Of a stretch of 64,000 nt of DNA, positions 34,261-46,267 are shown piece after piece. The stretch's first letter is position 1, and each line of letters opens with the position of its first letter. Source of the stretch: Agroathelia rolfsii (taxonomy: Eukaryota; Basidiomycota; Agaricomycetes; Amylocorticiales; Amylocorticiaceae); contig JABRWF010000002.1 in assembly GCA_018343915.1 (NCBI GenBank), positions 3,472,001-3,536,000 of the forward strand. The letters are read 5' to 3'. Made by a program: the position numbers and the translations under genes. The notes beneath the pieces are model-generated. The model was not told the origin of the DNA. It made no database searches and saw only the letters and a list, made by a program, of their open reading frames with translations.

Positions 34261-36679
34261 TTACATTTTACACACTTTACAATATTAACTAAATGAATAC
34301 AATTAATTACAAAGAAGCTATCAGAGATAGCATATTCTATGGGGTATACTACGTTATCATTTGTTAGATGCATCATTAGTGTGGAGAATCTTTTAGCAAG
34401 AGAATATACTTACATTGATTCCTACTCAATTTTGTCATCAGAGCCATAAGAAATTCTTTTTTCAAATGGCGTGCTTCTACAACATTTGAGCGGGCATCCT
34501 TCTTTGGGGATGGGCTCCTCCAGAATCTCTATGAGTAATCTTACTCACTTGTTATACTTAGCCATCTTAATGTTGATGACCTTCTGAGTAGAAACGCCCT
34601 TCTTTTTAGAGTGGAGCTAGGAGACAGCGTTCTGGATGCTGAGGAAGAATGGGCCACCTGTGTAATGTGGATAGGCTAGAGTCCCAAAGAACTAGGTCTA
34701 AGTACTTAGTTTGGTAGCTAAGAAGCTTATAATGGAGGTGCTGGTAGGCATGGGGAGCATAGGGGGACCATCCAGCATGACAACATTGGCAAAGTTGCCA
34801 GTTTCCAAGTCAGAATTATTATTAGCTACTTTGGCTTGGGCTTTGCCCTTGCTTTTTTTGCTGTGACAATTCTTCTTCTTATCATCACCTTTCTGCTACT
34901 GCCGCTTATCAGCTTACTGGCTGAATTTAGGGTCCTTTCCCTTTTTCTGTACTACACTAGCCTTCTGGGCCTTCTCCTGCATTTTACCCGCCCTAGATAT
35001 CATCTAGATCTTGGAGCGCATTTGGAGCTTCTCCTAGATTTTCTCAAATGTAATGTCCAAGTGCTTCTCAATTCCTGCCAGAATTATTTCTTTTACGGAG
35101 TCCAGGCTCTGTAGCAGTACATCAATGAGCTACATACCCTTGACAAATTTAGGTATGTCAACTCTTTATACATTGATTTGACCAATTAGGTCAGCTAATT
35201 CCTAAACTTGGACTATGATGTCCTTGTTTGGATTAATGGTAAAGTAAGCTGCACATTTCCAAAGTTGGAAGATCAGAATGGGACCTGGTCAACCAAACTT
35301 CTCCTTCAGGTATGCCTACACAAGGTAGGTATACCCAAGGTTCTTACACTTATTCACTAGTGACGGTGTGAGTTTTGTTGAAAGATTGAATATTTACAAG
35401 CTTCATATCTTTCCAATAATTCCAATGAATACTTCAAATAATCATCTAACATCATATCATACATGATTATTTATTTCATGATTTTACAACTGTTTATTGT
35501 TGAGATATTAACAATTCTTTACACACATATATTCATTGAAATAATATGCATATATTCTTTTATTTAATATTTTCAACATTTCATTATATCTAATCTTATC
35601 AGAGATAAGATTATCATATCTAAAGTCACTTGACCTTATCATTTATGAATATCTTTTTATAAATATTAAACAATTCCATTTAAATATTCATTTCTAAATA
35701 ATTATTGTGAATATTACTAATTGATTTTTCACGCCCTAGATCCTTGCTTATAAATCACCAAAATATTTACTAAGCAAATTCATAATATTAGTAATATTTA
35801 TAAAATATTACTAATACAGATCTAATAATAGGATATTGAGATCAATAGACATTTTCACTTATTAATACTATACAAATTACTTACTAAGCACACAGATTGC
35901 TTACCAAGCATATTATTCAGTAAATAGAAATATTACTAAGCTGATTTATAAGCTGATTTGTAAGCAATCCTTCTTACTAAGCGGATTAGATAAGCACAGG
36001 ATTGGCTTACTAATCTTGTAGAAATTAGAATATTTTGTATTATATAAGCATCAGCAAATTTGGCTGGAAATGACAAGTTATTTCACTCAAAAATAGTGAG
36101 TTAAATAGTCTACAAGACTAGCTCCTAGAGTACTAACTTCACCAACAGACTTACTAAGTCTACTACAAGACAACAAGCCTTTCCTAAAGGGAAAACAAGT
36201 AGGTAGTCTCAAAGAGACACCGGCTACAGTCTTATCTTCAGTATAGCAAAGTTACTAATTGCTTCCTATCCTAGGAAACCTTGCCTTATCTTAGGAACAA
36301 CTCAAAGCCTGCACTTTTCTTTACAAGTAAGTGTTTGCTTCATAACAGGTAACTTGTGAGCTAGCATATAGCCACACTATACAACCAAGAACTACCATAG
36401 TTCATTAAGTTTGGCCTTAATGCATCCCAAGGTAGAGGAATTAGTAATGAGCCATTCCTTGTTTGCTATCTTCCACTTCTTCTATCATGCCACTTTATCA
36501 GCAACCAGCTTGTCTTCCACTTTAATAAATAGAACAGGTGCAAAATCTTCATCAGTGACATAGATCTAGTTGCCCATAGCCTAAAGATATATCTGCATCT
36601 TTTTAGACTAGTCAAGGTAGTTGCCGGCACCAGCAAGGGTGGGTATAGTCAAGAGGAGGGAAGAGGTGCTAGAGGACAT
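34261..36679 (-). pseudogene. Copia gag (broken), interrupted by LTR-2
   Basis: The ATG at 36679 on minus starts MSSSTSSLLLTIPTLAGAGN, followed by YLD-stop-SKKMQIYL, the Copia gag N-terminus (normally YxxWSxKM). It continues with VTDEDFAPVLFIKVEDKLVA. LTR-2 (35376-36407) splits it. The C-terminal part near 34900-34830 is Lys-rich (KKKNCHSKKSKGKAQAKV); no complete zinc knuckle was seen. Confidence 0.8.
35376..36407 (+). mobile_element. LTR-2 solo LTR, 1032 bp, TSD AGTTT
   Basis: Starts TGTTGAAAGATTGAATATTT and ends TAGTTCATTA, with perfect AGTTT at 35371-35375 and 36408-36412. Same long subtype as 53389-54421 (1033 bp). Confidence 0.9.
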
Positions 36680-36868
36680 TTTGAATGTGTTCTATAATAA
36701 GCACAATATTCAATTAGCCTTTATACACACAAAAAGAATCACATAAAAATAGAATTAAAAAATTAGAACCACCTAAGCAGCGTGCTAAGAAGCACAGCCG
36801 CCCAGACTGTATATGCGGGAGTTCAGACCCTACTGCCTAAAGGGCGTGAGGTTGCATATTCTGCATAT

Positions 36869-36883
36869 GCAGGGCTCATAACC
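36869..36883 (-). other. Copia primer-binding site (half-tRNA type)
   Basis: Read on minus, GGTTATGAGCCCTGC follows the 5' LTR directly. It is complementary over 15 nt to GCAGGGCTCATAACC, the anticodon-stem-loop sequence of yeast-type initiator tRNA-Met (CAT anticodon included). Copia elements are known to use a 5' half fragment of this tRNA as primer. Confidence 0.75.
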
Positions 36884-37248
36884 TAATAAATGGCACCAGT
36901 CCTAAGACCAGCAGCATATGTATCTAGCTGTTACTACACTGTATACTATATTACATAGTGTACTACCACTACTATACTTATGTACTACATACTACTATAT
37001 ACACTAGCTAATATATTCTATGTATTAGACTTATTTAGGTGAGGGGTGATAAGTGGTAAGGCTTAGGTATATGTATAGGTGTGAGGTAGTGGTGGTAGTT
37101 CAGGTATAAAAACCATTATTATTAAAGTACATTACTTACTTTATATATATATCTATATTTAAGCTCCTACTAAATATTGGAGCTCTACTCCAATTTCCCT
37201 TGTCACATCTTTAGCATAGCCGCTAGGGTATTCTGTATAGTTGCAACA
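36884..37248 (-). repeat. 5' LTR of Copia (365 bp)
   Basis: On minus it starts TGTTGCAACTATACAGAATA and ends GCCATTTATTA (CA decayed to TA). Intact length 365 bp, the same as the de-nested 3' LTR. Confidence 0.9.
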
Positions 37249-37435
37249 TGGGGTGTAGGGGTATACACTTCTCTGTACCTAGTTTCTATTTTCACTCAAG
37301 TTTGAGTCTTTTTATCACCAAGCTTTACTCCAAGTGTGAATACTTTCAAGCAAGGTTTATAGGTAGAATACAAACTATCTTGCATATATATTAAGTTTTG
37401 GATGGACAGAGATAGTAGAAAGGGAAGAGGTGGAG

Positions 37436-38386
37436 TGTTACAAGTTAATTGATATACTATAAATTTATTTAGAATTTCTTATTATTTTTCCGAATTTTCC
37501 CTGATTTTTCTCAATTTTTTGGTATATAATATACATATTATATAAGTGGACATTATATAAGTGCCCTGATGACTAAGCAAGTTATATGACTAGTCATCAT
37601 ATAACCGGCCATCATGTGACTACTAGTTATATAACATATTATATAAGCAAGGCCTAGAGTATAGGTCTAGACTATGACATTATCATAGATTCATTATAGT
37701 GTAATATCACATTATACTTAGCATTACCATACATAGACCATATACCAAGTACACAGACCAGGTAGAATTAGTATATAACCCTGTAGTGTCTCTACCTAAA
37801 GACCCCAGATTTGTTCTCTTCATCTTCAGATAAGTACAGTAGTACTTTGTATTAAATAGTTGACTAACATAATAAAACTTTGTCTTCAGAGCCTATCTCT
37901 TTCCCCTCCCCTTTCAAATCCTCTCTGCTCTATGCTAGGAGGTTATAAGCATGCTCTATGCTACTTATAGAAGAGACATGCTTAGTACTATATCTGTATA
38001 TACGTATAAGATAGGTTCAACCCTAGTAGTGACTATTTGTATCTGCAATAACACAACAAACATAGTGCTCAGTGCACTTAAGCAAGTAAAGGCTCTGCCC
38101 TGTACTTGTCAAGGTTAAGATACCCCAACACCTACTTATATACATAAGAACACTGGTGTCTCAATAATAACCTTTGCTTGAAAGTCTAGTAGACTTGGAG
38201 TAAAGCTTAGGAATTGACAAGCTCTAGTGTGAGTGACAACAAGAACAGTATACAGAGAAGTGTACACCCTCATATCCTAAGCCTTAGGAGAAGTAAAATA
38301 ACTATTACTAGTTACCCCGTATCTTAGAGGGGTTTTTATAGGTGTTAGTTGAGTTTTGGTGATAAGAGTCAGGTGTACTCTTGATA
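37436..38386 (+). mobile_element. LTR-1 solo LTR, TSD TGGAG/TAGAG
   Basis: TGTTACAAGTTAATTGATAT...GTACTCTTGATA, 951 bp. Flanks 37431-37435 and 38387-38391 differ by one transition. The splice donor is decayed to CAGATAAGT. Confidence 0.87.
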
Positions 38387-38698
38387 TAGAGCGGAACAGA
38401 AGTGGAGACAGAGTGAACAGGAGTAGAGGTAGGAGAGTGAATAGGAAAGGAGAGAGGTGACCAGACTTAGCCAAGATATATATGTCAGGCCCTTGCCTAG
38501 TTGTGGTCTGGGATAGGAGTCAGAAAGGAAAAGGGAAACTAAGTTGATTTCTAAACTGAGATAGCTAGGTACATGCTAGGTTGGTATAAATACTATAGTA
38601 GCAGGAGGATACCAAGAGGAATAGAAATGAAGTGAGATAGAGAGTAGGAAATAGAATATAGGGCACAAATAGGCCAAAACTATCTATGTAAACAAGGA

Positions 38699-39586
38699 TA
38701 TTAAACTATTATAGTTCTAGAATTGTATAGTGTGGCTATATACTAGCTTACAAGTTACCTATTATGAAGCAAACACTTACTTGTAGAAAAAAGTGCAGGC
38801 TTGGGGTGTTTCCTAAGAATAGGCAAAGTTTCCTAGGTAGGAAGCGGTTAGTAACTATGCTATACAGAAGATAAGATATAGCCAGTGTCCCTTTAAGACT
38901 ACCTACTTTATTTCCTTGAGGGAATGGCTTCTAATCTTATCTTGTAGACTTTGTAAGTCTGGGGTAAAGTTAGTATCAATGGAGCTAGTCTTGTAGACTA
39001 TTTAACTCACTATTTTTGAGTGAATTAACTTATATTTTATAGCTGATTTAGCTAGGGTTTATATACTACAAAATATTCTAATTTCTGAAGGATTTGTAAG
39101 CAATGTCTTTGCTTAAGTAATCTGCTTTGTAAGCAAAGAGTGTAAGGTTTATGCTGACAAATCTGCTTTGTAAGCTTAGTATAGTATTTATAAGCAAATT
39201 GAATATTTGAATGAATAGGAAAGTGATATTAGTAATATATCTCAAATATTACTAATGTCTTTGAAGGTGATTACTAATTTATTTATGTGATTTGTAAGCT
39301 GATTTATAACCACAACCATGTATTAGTAAGTAAAGTGAATTGTTTGAACAAAAGATATTTAAAATGAATATTTAAATAATTTTAAGAAATAAATATTGAA
39401 ATATGAATATATTTCGGAAATATTCAGAATAAAGTGAATAAATAATTGTTTTATTTCTCCACAACTAATAATTGTAAATTCTTGAAATAAATAATAGTAA
39501 TAGATGAGATATAAACTGATTTATTGAAGTGTTCATTGGAATATTTAGAAAGATTTGATATATTGAAATATATATATCTTTCAACA
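38699..39586 (-). mobile_element. LTR-2 solo LTR, 888 bp, TSD AAGGA/AAGGG
   Basis: Plus-strand ends TATTAAACTATTATAG...TATCTTTCAACA. Flanks 38694-38698 and 39587-39591 differ by one transition. Short subtype, like 6699-7584. Confidence 0.87.
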
Positions 39587-41227
39587 AAGGGTACTAGAAT
39601 ATGTAGGGGAAATGATGGGAAAACAGGATATGTGAGAAGAGGAAAAGACTCCAGGACTCCAATTAGGCACCAAGTAAGGGGTTGCTGGTTCCAATGCCCG
39701 AATTGTAGAGGGCAGAGAGCAGAAGTTAGGAGCTGGAGAGGTGTCTTTGGTTGTTGAATAATAGTGGGCAAGGGTAAGTAGAGACATGTTGGAAATATTG
39801 GAGCAGGAGCCACTTGTGCATAGAGGGGGTTATGACAGTATATAGATAGGGGTTGAGGTATCTTAACCCTGACCAACTAGGCATATAGCTTTGTTGGGTG
39901 TGTGCACTGAGCACAATATGATTATGTTTACAACTAATATAAATGGTTACCACTAATGGGCTGGACCTATCTTATGCAAGCTTATAGAGGTAGCACTAAG
40001 CATACCTCAACTTCAAGTAGCACAAAGTATACTTGTAACCTCCTAGCACAAAGCAGAGAGGATTTGGGAGGGGAAGGGAGAGAGATAGGCTCTGAAGACA
40101 AAGTTTTATTATGTTAGCTACTTATTTGATATAAAGTACTATTGTGCTTATCTAAAGACAAAGAGAATGAATCTGAGGTCTTTAGGTAGAGGCACTACAA
40201 GGTTATATACTATTTCTACCTAGTCTGTGCACTAGTATATAGTCTATATACAGAGGTGCTAAGTATGATATAATATTGTACTATAGTGAGTCTATGATGG
40301 TGTTATGTTCTAGACCTATACTCTAGACCTACTTACATAATAAGTTATATAACTAGTGGTCACATGATGGCCAGTCACATAATGACTAATCACATGACTT
40401 GCTTAGTCATCAAAGTGTTTATGTAATGTCCACTTATGTAATATATATATTATATACTAAAAAATAGTGAAAAAATCAGAAAAATAATGAAAAATCTTAA
40501 ATAAATTTATAATACAACAAGTAACTTGTAATACTACTGTATAGTTTATATATATACTTAAGGCTGGCTGTCCTAGAGAATACTTCTCTAGTTTAGACTA
40601 CTCTGTTCACCACTCAGTATTCTTTGCTTAATCCACCCTTTTACTTTCTTATGACTTAGTGATGATGATACTAGCTCACTCTGGCTTATGTTCTTTGTCT
40701 ATGCACTTAGGAAAGGCTGTGAGCTCTAATAATCAGTGAGGGATAGAATATCCCAAAAGTCTGCTCTGTTAGGGATACAGGTATGTAAAGTTCTATGATG
40801 ATTAGTATTTGTTAGCTCTTGCCAGGGGTATTCTCACTATATTATATTTCTCAGTTTCCCACCACCTTTTTATTACTCCTTACTCCCCCCCCCTTTTATG
40901 GTTGTTTGGAGTGGTTGGTCATAGCTTCTGGCCATGCCCTGACAGTAACTACTAGGAATTAATCAGGAAAGGAAGGCTATATTCCTAGGCTGTGCACAAT
41001 AGTGAAATAGAAGTGTGCATAGCCCCAAGATTACTCCTGTGACATGTGGCTTGGAATACGTAAGGGCTAATTAGGTAACCATAGTACTACCTACAGTCCA
41101 TGCCCTAAAGGGTAATTTTCAAAAGGAAATGAAGAAAAAGGAAAGAAACTATAAATAGTAAAAGAAGTATTAGTCCAAATAATACAAGAAAATAACAGAA
41201 AAATCTATAAAAATATCCTACTTATAA

Positions 41228-42400
41228 CACCCTAGCCCTGTATAATACTTTGAACTTTGTATAGAGATTATCCTTAAAGTTAAAACCCTTTTTGTCAAAA
41301 AGAGCCTCAAATTTTCATGACTATACTTTTGGGGCACCTTCAAGTAACCTAACAAAATACCATGCTTTGACTTCTTTAGTTCCATAAATTTAAGGGTTCA
41401 ATTTAATGTAATTTTTAAATTTAAATATAAAGGACTGGTATTTAGTCTAGTTGCCAGAGTATTTTTTAGGGGCTTAGCCAATTTCTTTAGGGGCTAGTGA
41501 AGAAGAGGTTGCTACACTAGTTGTAGTAGGGGCTGGTTTCCTTTCTAGAATAGAGGCAAAATGTGCCTGTATTTCTTGTATATTTTGTAATATTTGTTTA
41601 ATTTTGGCCTAATTAGCCTGTAAAAGTAAGAAGATATTGAGCAGTTCTTAAGGGACTGCCATAGTGCTAGGATCAGAAGGTTTAGGGGAGTATTCTTTTG
41701 GTTCTTCTATGTCTTCTTCTTCTTCCTCTTCTTCTTCTTCAGATGATTCTTCTTCTGAAGTAGGGGGTTCTTCTTGGGTAGTGGCAGGTTCTGGCAGAGC
41801 TAAGCTTAATGCAACTTCTTCTGAGTAATGGCAAGTAGGTACTTGTGACTGGTAGGGTATACCTTAGTATGTACTCATTTACAGAGTATGGATAAAATAG
41901 TCTTCTTCATCACTGGTGGTTTCTAGTTACCAAAATAAATAACAGGATTTTTCTTCTTCTTCTAGAGCTAGAGCTTGCCTATATAGTAGTCACACAAAAT
42001 CATACAAAATTTTAAATAGTAGGGTGGGGTGGTAAAAGGTGCTACTCAAGCTTAGTGTTAATAAACTTTAATCCTAAATTAGGGACTCCTAGAATACTAG
42101 GTGTGTAAGACCTGTTAATGTACTTTAGATATAGCTAAGGAATTATATGGAGTATACATGCTATCTTTGTCTGAATAGGGTTGTAAATAGGGTATAGAGG
42201 CCTCTATATAATAGCTTTCTAAAGTAGTTTAATACTTACTTACTTAGAAGTTTGTTCTTTGTAAAAAAAATTTTTTTTTTAAGAAGGGGTACTCTTTATA
42301 AGTAATTGTCACTTGCTTCTTCTTGGACTATGGGAGTCCAAGGGAACTAATGGCTTCAAGCTAATATTAAGGGTACTCCTTAACTTGATATCTAACATTT
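41228..42400 (-). pseudogene. G2-2 gag fragment (broken)
   Basis: Parallels G2-1 gag at 22190-24170 in order: capsid-like part, Glu/Ser-rich stretch (CTTCTTCTTC repeats 41714-41760) and the N-terminal region. Many stops on minus. An A/T run (AAAAAAAATTTTTTTTTT, near 42264-42281) interrupts it. Confidence 0.65.
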
Positions 42401-42408
42401 GGGCTTAG

Positions 42409-44073
42409 TATCATAAGATCCTCATAACTTAGCCAAACCTAACCAGACTAGCCTGGAAGGCTAGCAAAAGAACCATACTAATATCTTTATCCTCCCCTAG
42501 CTAAGAGATGCTATCTATGTTTTAAGACCTAAATATAAGGTCTCCCACAAGTAAGGTCACTTTCCTAAGCAATACTTAACAATCTAGCATCTTTACAGTC
42601 CCTTAACTAGATGGGACTTGTTTATATCCCCTTAACCTTAGGGTCTAGGTTGTTACAACTATAGTTATACTATGCCATAGATACTATAGCATTTAATCAT
42701 GTCTACCAAGCATATATTCAGGTTTACTAAGCATATACCTAGGTTTATTTAGTATACACTTAAGATAACTATAAAATCACTCAAGTATTTATTATTATTA
42801 TTATCAAGCTACAAATTATGCTATAGAGCTATTACTATTATATATAATATATCTATAGTATATTATCTATAAGTTATAGTATATTATCTATAAGTTATAG
42901 TATATCACAGTAAACCATAGTTTATCATTTGGTTAAAGCTTAATTCTAAGCCTAAGGCTTAGAAACAGGTATATTATTATTTCTGCTTCTTTTCACTGTC
43001 ACACTAGTTATGATATATTATGCATCATGTTATACAAAAGAGCATAACTTTGCATTCCCCATCTTCAGGCACTATTACAGTTATACAGAAACTGCAATAC
43101 ATTATGATAATCATTGAAACAATTAAGAAAGAACCTAGAAATGATATTAGATCATTTGGTAAGGATTAGTAACTAGAAAAGCATACCAAAGTAGGAGAAC
43201 AATAGTATACAATTATATATTTAAGTTACTAAGGTCTAAGAGATGTTCCCCATCTCACAGACCTCTTTTATTAAATTGTATCTTTATTTTCATAGTCTCT
43301 AATTACTCTCTGCTATACTATTAGGGTCTGGATTAACCCTAGTTATCTTATCTCTCCATAGTGTACTCTGTCTATAGACCTATAACATAGGTATATTATG
43401 ATACTAGGAAGAGTGATAAAATACATAAAAGAGAGAGTAGGGATAAGTGTGAGTGAGCACTACTAAGGGATAAGGCATAGTACAGCTCATATAGGTTGCT
43501 GACTAGTATACTCCTCTTATAAGCTCATATAGGTAGCTACAAGAGAAGAAGCCTAAAGAGACTAAGACAGAGTACTAAGCACAGAGCAAAGTACTAAGGT
43601 AAATAAGTAATAAGGGCAGAGACAAAGATAAAGTGGTCAAGCTAGATTATAAAGGCCCTAAGGGTAGGCCTTTATATACTAGTTACAAGTATTCTAAGAA
43701 TAGTCCTTAACTCCACATCAAGGGAAATAGAAGAAAGGAAAGGAAAAGGATCAATGGAGTTAGAACAGAAGTATAGCATGAGAAAAGATCAAAGATAAAA
43801 GAAGCATCAATAATTAAAGAAGGAAATCAATGATGTACATCAAAAGATCTAGAATCATATCTAAATGTAACATAGTACTATGTAAACAATACAACAAGAA
43901 ACTAGAAAATAAAGAAGTATATCCTGTATACTTAAATCAAAAGATAAAAACATAAGAAAAATAGGGAAAAATAAGGAAAAATTAGAGGCATACTATCAAC
44001 CTATAGAAACATATCTGTTTACACAGAAAATATATCAGCCATCCTACAATAGTATATCTGCCATCTTATAACA
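42409..44073 (-). mobile_element. LTR-5 solo LTR (net 923 bp), TSD CTTAG/CTTGG
   Basis: Plus-strand ends TATCATAAGATCCTCATAAC...CCATCTTATAACA. Flanks 42404-42408 and 44074-44078 differ by one transition. Contains LTR-3 at 42651-43387. Confidence 0.87.
42651..43387 (-). mobile_element. LTR-3 solo LTR, 737 bp, TSD TAGGT
   Basis: Plus-strand ends TGTTACAACTATAG...GACCTATAACA, perfect TAGGT at 42646-42650 and 43388-43392. About 135 bp shorter than other LTR-3 copies, so it has an internal deletion. Confidence 0.9.
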
Positions 44074-45060
44074 CTTGGTGTACCTACTTTATCTTAGTAC
44101 AAATTACAGGGCACACTCTCAACAATATATTGAAGTATCTAAAACAAATAGTTTTCCCACATAGATAAACTATCAAGAGTACACCTGACTCTTGCCACCA
44201 AAACTCAACCAGAGCCTACGTTAACCCCTATAAGGTACAGGGTAGCCTGTAATAGCTGTTTTACAACTCTTAAGGCCTGGAATGCAAGGGTGGATATGTC
44301 TTGTGCACTGTCTTTGTTCTCACTCAACCCTAAGCTCACTGATCACCAAGCTTTACTCTAGACTTGCTAAGTGTCACAGGTCTATAACTATAAAATGTAT
44401 CTATGACTATAACTGTGACTTGATATAAAGGAAGTGGTACAATGGATGCTTAGGAGCACAACTAATACTATCCCTGACTTAGGAATATAATGGCTATAGT
44501 AACTATGGTCTTAGAACAATGGAATATAATAGGAGGAGTCTAAATAGTAAGGAGTTAACACTCAATACTACTTAGACTTATAAGGATAATAGAAACACTT
44601 AGCAAATATTATTTGAGGCTAGTAAGGACTTGGAGAAGGCTTTAGACAGTAAGGAAACAATGATAGAATTGATGAAAGAGGTCTATAAAATGAAGAACAT
44701 CTCTTAGACCCTAAAAGTTTAAATACATAATAGTATACTATTGTTCTCTATATTGGTATGCTTTTCTAGTCTCTGACTCTTACTAAATAATCCAATATAA
44801 CTCCTAGGATCTTTCTTGATTGTTCCAGTGATTATCATGATGTATTGTAGTTCCTATGTAACTATGATAGTGCCTGAAGATAGAAAATGCAGAGTTATAC
44901 TCTTTTGCATGATGTGATGCATGACATATTATAACCAGCACAATAGTAAAAGGGAGTGAAAATAATGGTATACCTCTTTCTAAGCCTAAGGCTCAGAACT
45001 AAGCTATGACTAAATAATAGACTATGGTTCAACTATAGTATACTATGACTTATAGGTAAT

Positions 45061-46267
45061 TATCACAACCCCCTCTATGCACAAGTGGCTCTTACTCCAA
45101 TATTTCCAACATGTCCCCACTCACCCTTACCCACTACCATCCAACAACCAAAAACACCTCTTTAGCTCCCAACTTCCGCTCTCCGCCCTCTGTGATTTGG
45201 GCGTTGGAACCAGCAACCCCTTGCTTGGCACCTGACCAGAGTCCCGGAATCTGTCACAACCTCCTTTGCACACAAGTGGCTCCCACTCCGACATTTCTGA
45301 TATGTCCCCACTCACCCTTGCCCACTACCATCCAACAACCAAAGACACCTCTCCAGCTCCCAACTTCCGCTCTCCGCCCTCCGCAATTTGGGCGTCGGAA
45401 CCAGTGACCCCTTGCTTGGTACCCAACCAGAGTCCCGGAGTCTTTTCCTCTTCTCACGTATCCTGTTTTCCCACCATTTTCCCCACACATTCTGGTACCC
45501 TTGTTTACATAGATAGTTTTGGTCCATTCACGCCCCGTATTCCGTTTTCCACTCTCTGTCTCACTTTATTTCTATTCCTCTTGGTATCCTCCTGCTACTA
45601 TAGTATTTATACTGACCTAGCATGTACCTAGCTACCTCAGTTTGGAAATCAACTTAGTTCCCCTTCTTCTGTCTGACTCCTGTCTCAGACCACAACTAGG
45701 CAAGGGCCTGACACATACGTCTTGGCCAAGTCTGGTCACCCCTCTCCTTTTCTATCTACTCTCCCATCTCTACTCCTGTTCACTCCATCTCTGCTTCTGT
45801 TCTGCTCTGCCTCTTCCCTTTTCTGCTATCTCTGTCCATTCAAGACTTAACAGAATCTTTTCCTCTTCTTACATATCCTGTTTTCCCATCATTTTCCCCA
45901 CACATTCTGGTACCCTTATTCACATAGATAGTTTTAGCCTATTTGTTCCCCGTATTCCGTTTCCTACTCTCCATCTTACTTCATTTCTATTCCTCTTGGT
46001 ATCCTCCTGCTACTATAGTATTTATACCAACCTAGTATGTACCTAGCTACCTCAGTTTGGAAATCAACTTAGTTCCCCTTCTCCTATCTGACTCCTGTCC
46101 TGGACCACAACTAGGCAAGGGCCTGACACATACATCTTAGCCAAGTCCGGTCACTCTTCTTCTTTCCTATCCACTCTCCCATTTCTACTCCTGTTCACTC
46201 CGTCTCCACTTCTGTTCTGCTCCGCCCCTTCCCTTTTCTGTTATCTCCGTCCGTCCAAGACTTAACA
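45061..46267 (+). mobile_element. LTR-4 solo LTR (net 601 bp), TSD GTAAT, with a second LTR-4 inside
   Basis: Starts TATCACAACCCCCTCTATGC and ends CAAGACTTAACA, perfect GTAAT at 45056-45060 and 46268-46272. A second LTR-4 sits inside it. Confidence 0.92.
45252..45852 (+). mobile_element. LTR-4 solo LTR inside LTR-4, 601 bp, TSD GAATC
   Basis: TGTCACAACCTCCTTTGCAC...CATTCAAGACTTAACA with perfect GAATC at 45247-45251 and 45853-45857. It is among the least decayed LTRs here (intact TG...CA ends, GC-richer). Apparent open frames inside are not protein genes. Confidence 0.93.

Larger units (their letters stand above)
25166..37248 (-). mobile_element. Ty1/Copia element on the minus strand (net about 6.0 kb)
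   Basis: Complete Copia layout on minus: 5' LTR 37248-36884, PBS, gag from ATG 36679, protease, integrase, reverse transcriptase, RNase H, polypurine tract (minus AAGGGGGAG, 27404-27396), 3' LTR 27395-25166 (interrupted). Flanking pentamers TAGGG (25161-25165) and TGGGG (37249-37253) differ by one transition. Guests: LTR-2 at 25489 and 35376, LTR-1 at 28543, LTR-5 at 31635. Net length without guests is 5988 bp, and both LTRs are 365 bp, so the reconstruction is internally consistent. Coding frames are broken. Confidence 0.9.
37389..39837 (-). mobile_element. LTR-4 solo LTR (net 600 bp), TSD ATATA/GTATA, two guests
   Basis: Plus-strand ends TATTAAGTTTTGGATGGAC...GGGGTTATGACA. Flanks ATATA (37384-37388) and GTATA (39838-39842) differ by one transition. 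Without LTR-1 (37436-38386) and LTR-2 (38699-39586) it is 600 bp. Confidence 0.85.
25054..40533 (-). mobile_element. LTR-1 solo LTR (net 938 bp) carrying Copia and LTR-4, TSD CTACT
   Basis: Plus-strand start TGTCAAGAGTACACCTGAC at 25054, end CTTGTAATA at 40533. Perfect CTACT flanks lie 15.5 kb apart (25049-25053 and 40534-40538). Removing the Copia element (25166-37248) and LTR-4 (37389-39837) leaves 938 bp, normal for LTR-1. Its donor has decayed to ATAAG (near 40150). Confidence 0.85.
24764..40944. mobile_element. LTR-6 solo LTR (net 696 bp), TSD GTAAC, interrupted
   Basis: Termini TCTCAGGGG (24764) and CCCTGACA (40944) are inverted-repeat-like. Perfect GTAAC flanks lie at 24759-24763 and 40945-40949. 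Net length is 290 + 406 bp after removing the LTR-1 at 25054-40533. This segment is absent from the G2-2 LTR, so it is an insertion. Family otherwise unseen here; orientation not decided. Confidence 0.65.
19048..41227 (-). mobile_element. G2-1: Ty3/Gypsy element on the minus strand, 3' part lost, many guests
   Basis: Sense is right to left: 5' LTR (41227 down to 24257, interrupted), gag (about 24240-21435), then pol to RT (20444-19048), where it is truncated at an LTR-4. Guests inside: LTR-1 (20445), LTR-3 (22687), LTR-6 (24764), and within LTR-6 an LTR-1 that itself carries the Copia element. Its 5' end (TGTTATAAGTAGG read on minus) abuts gag of a second G2 copy at 41228, so G2-1 inserted into G2-2. 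Confidence 0.8.
24257..41227 (-). repeat. 5' LTR of G2-1 (net 785 bp, interrupted)
   Basis: Segments 24257-24763 and 40950-41227 are one LTR split by LTR-6 and its guests. Removing the insert and one TSD gives 785 bp; the G2-2 LTR gives 787 bp by the same procedure. On minus it contains a TATA-like AGTATAAGTAG (24623-24613) and an intron-like segment at 24558-24499. Confidence 0.8.

Noticed and set aside
45111..46046. Several long open frames (up to 134 codons) that look like proteins rich in Pro, Ser and Leu
   Set aside because: They lie wholly inside two nested LTR-4 copies with TSDs, occur on both strands, and recur wherever LTR-4 occurs (17555, 39451). They are chance frames in a GC-richer LTR.
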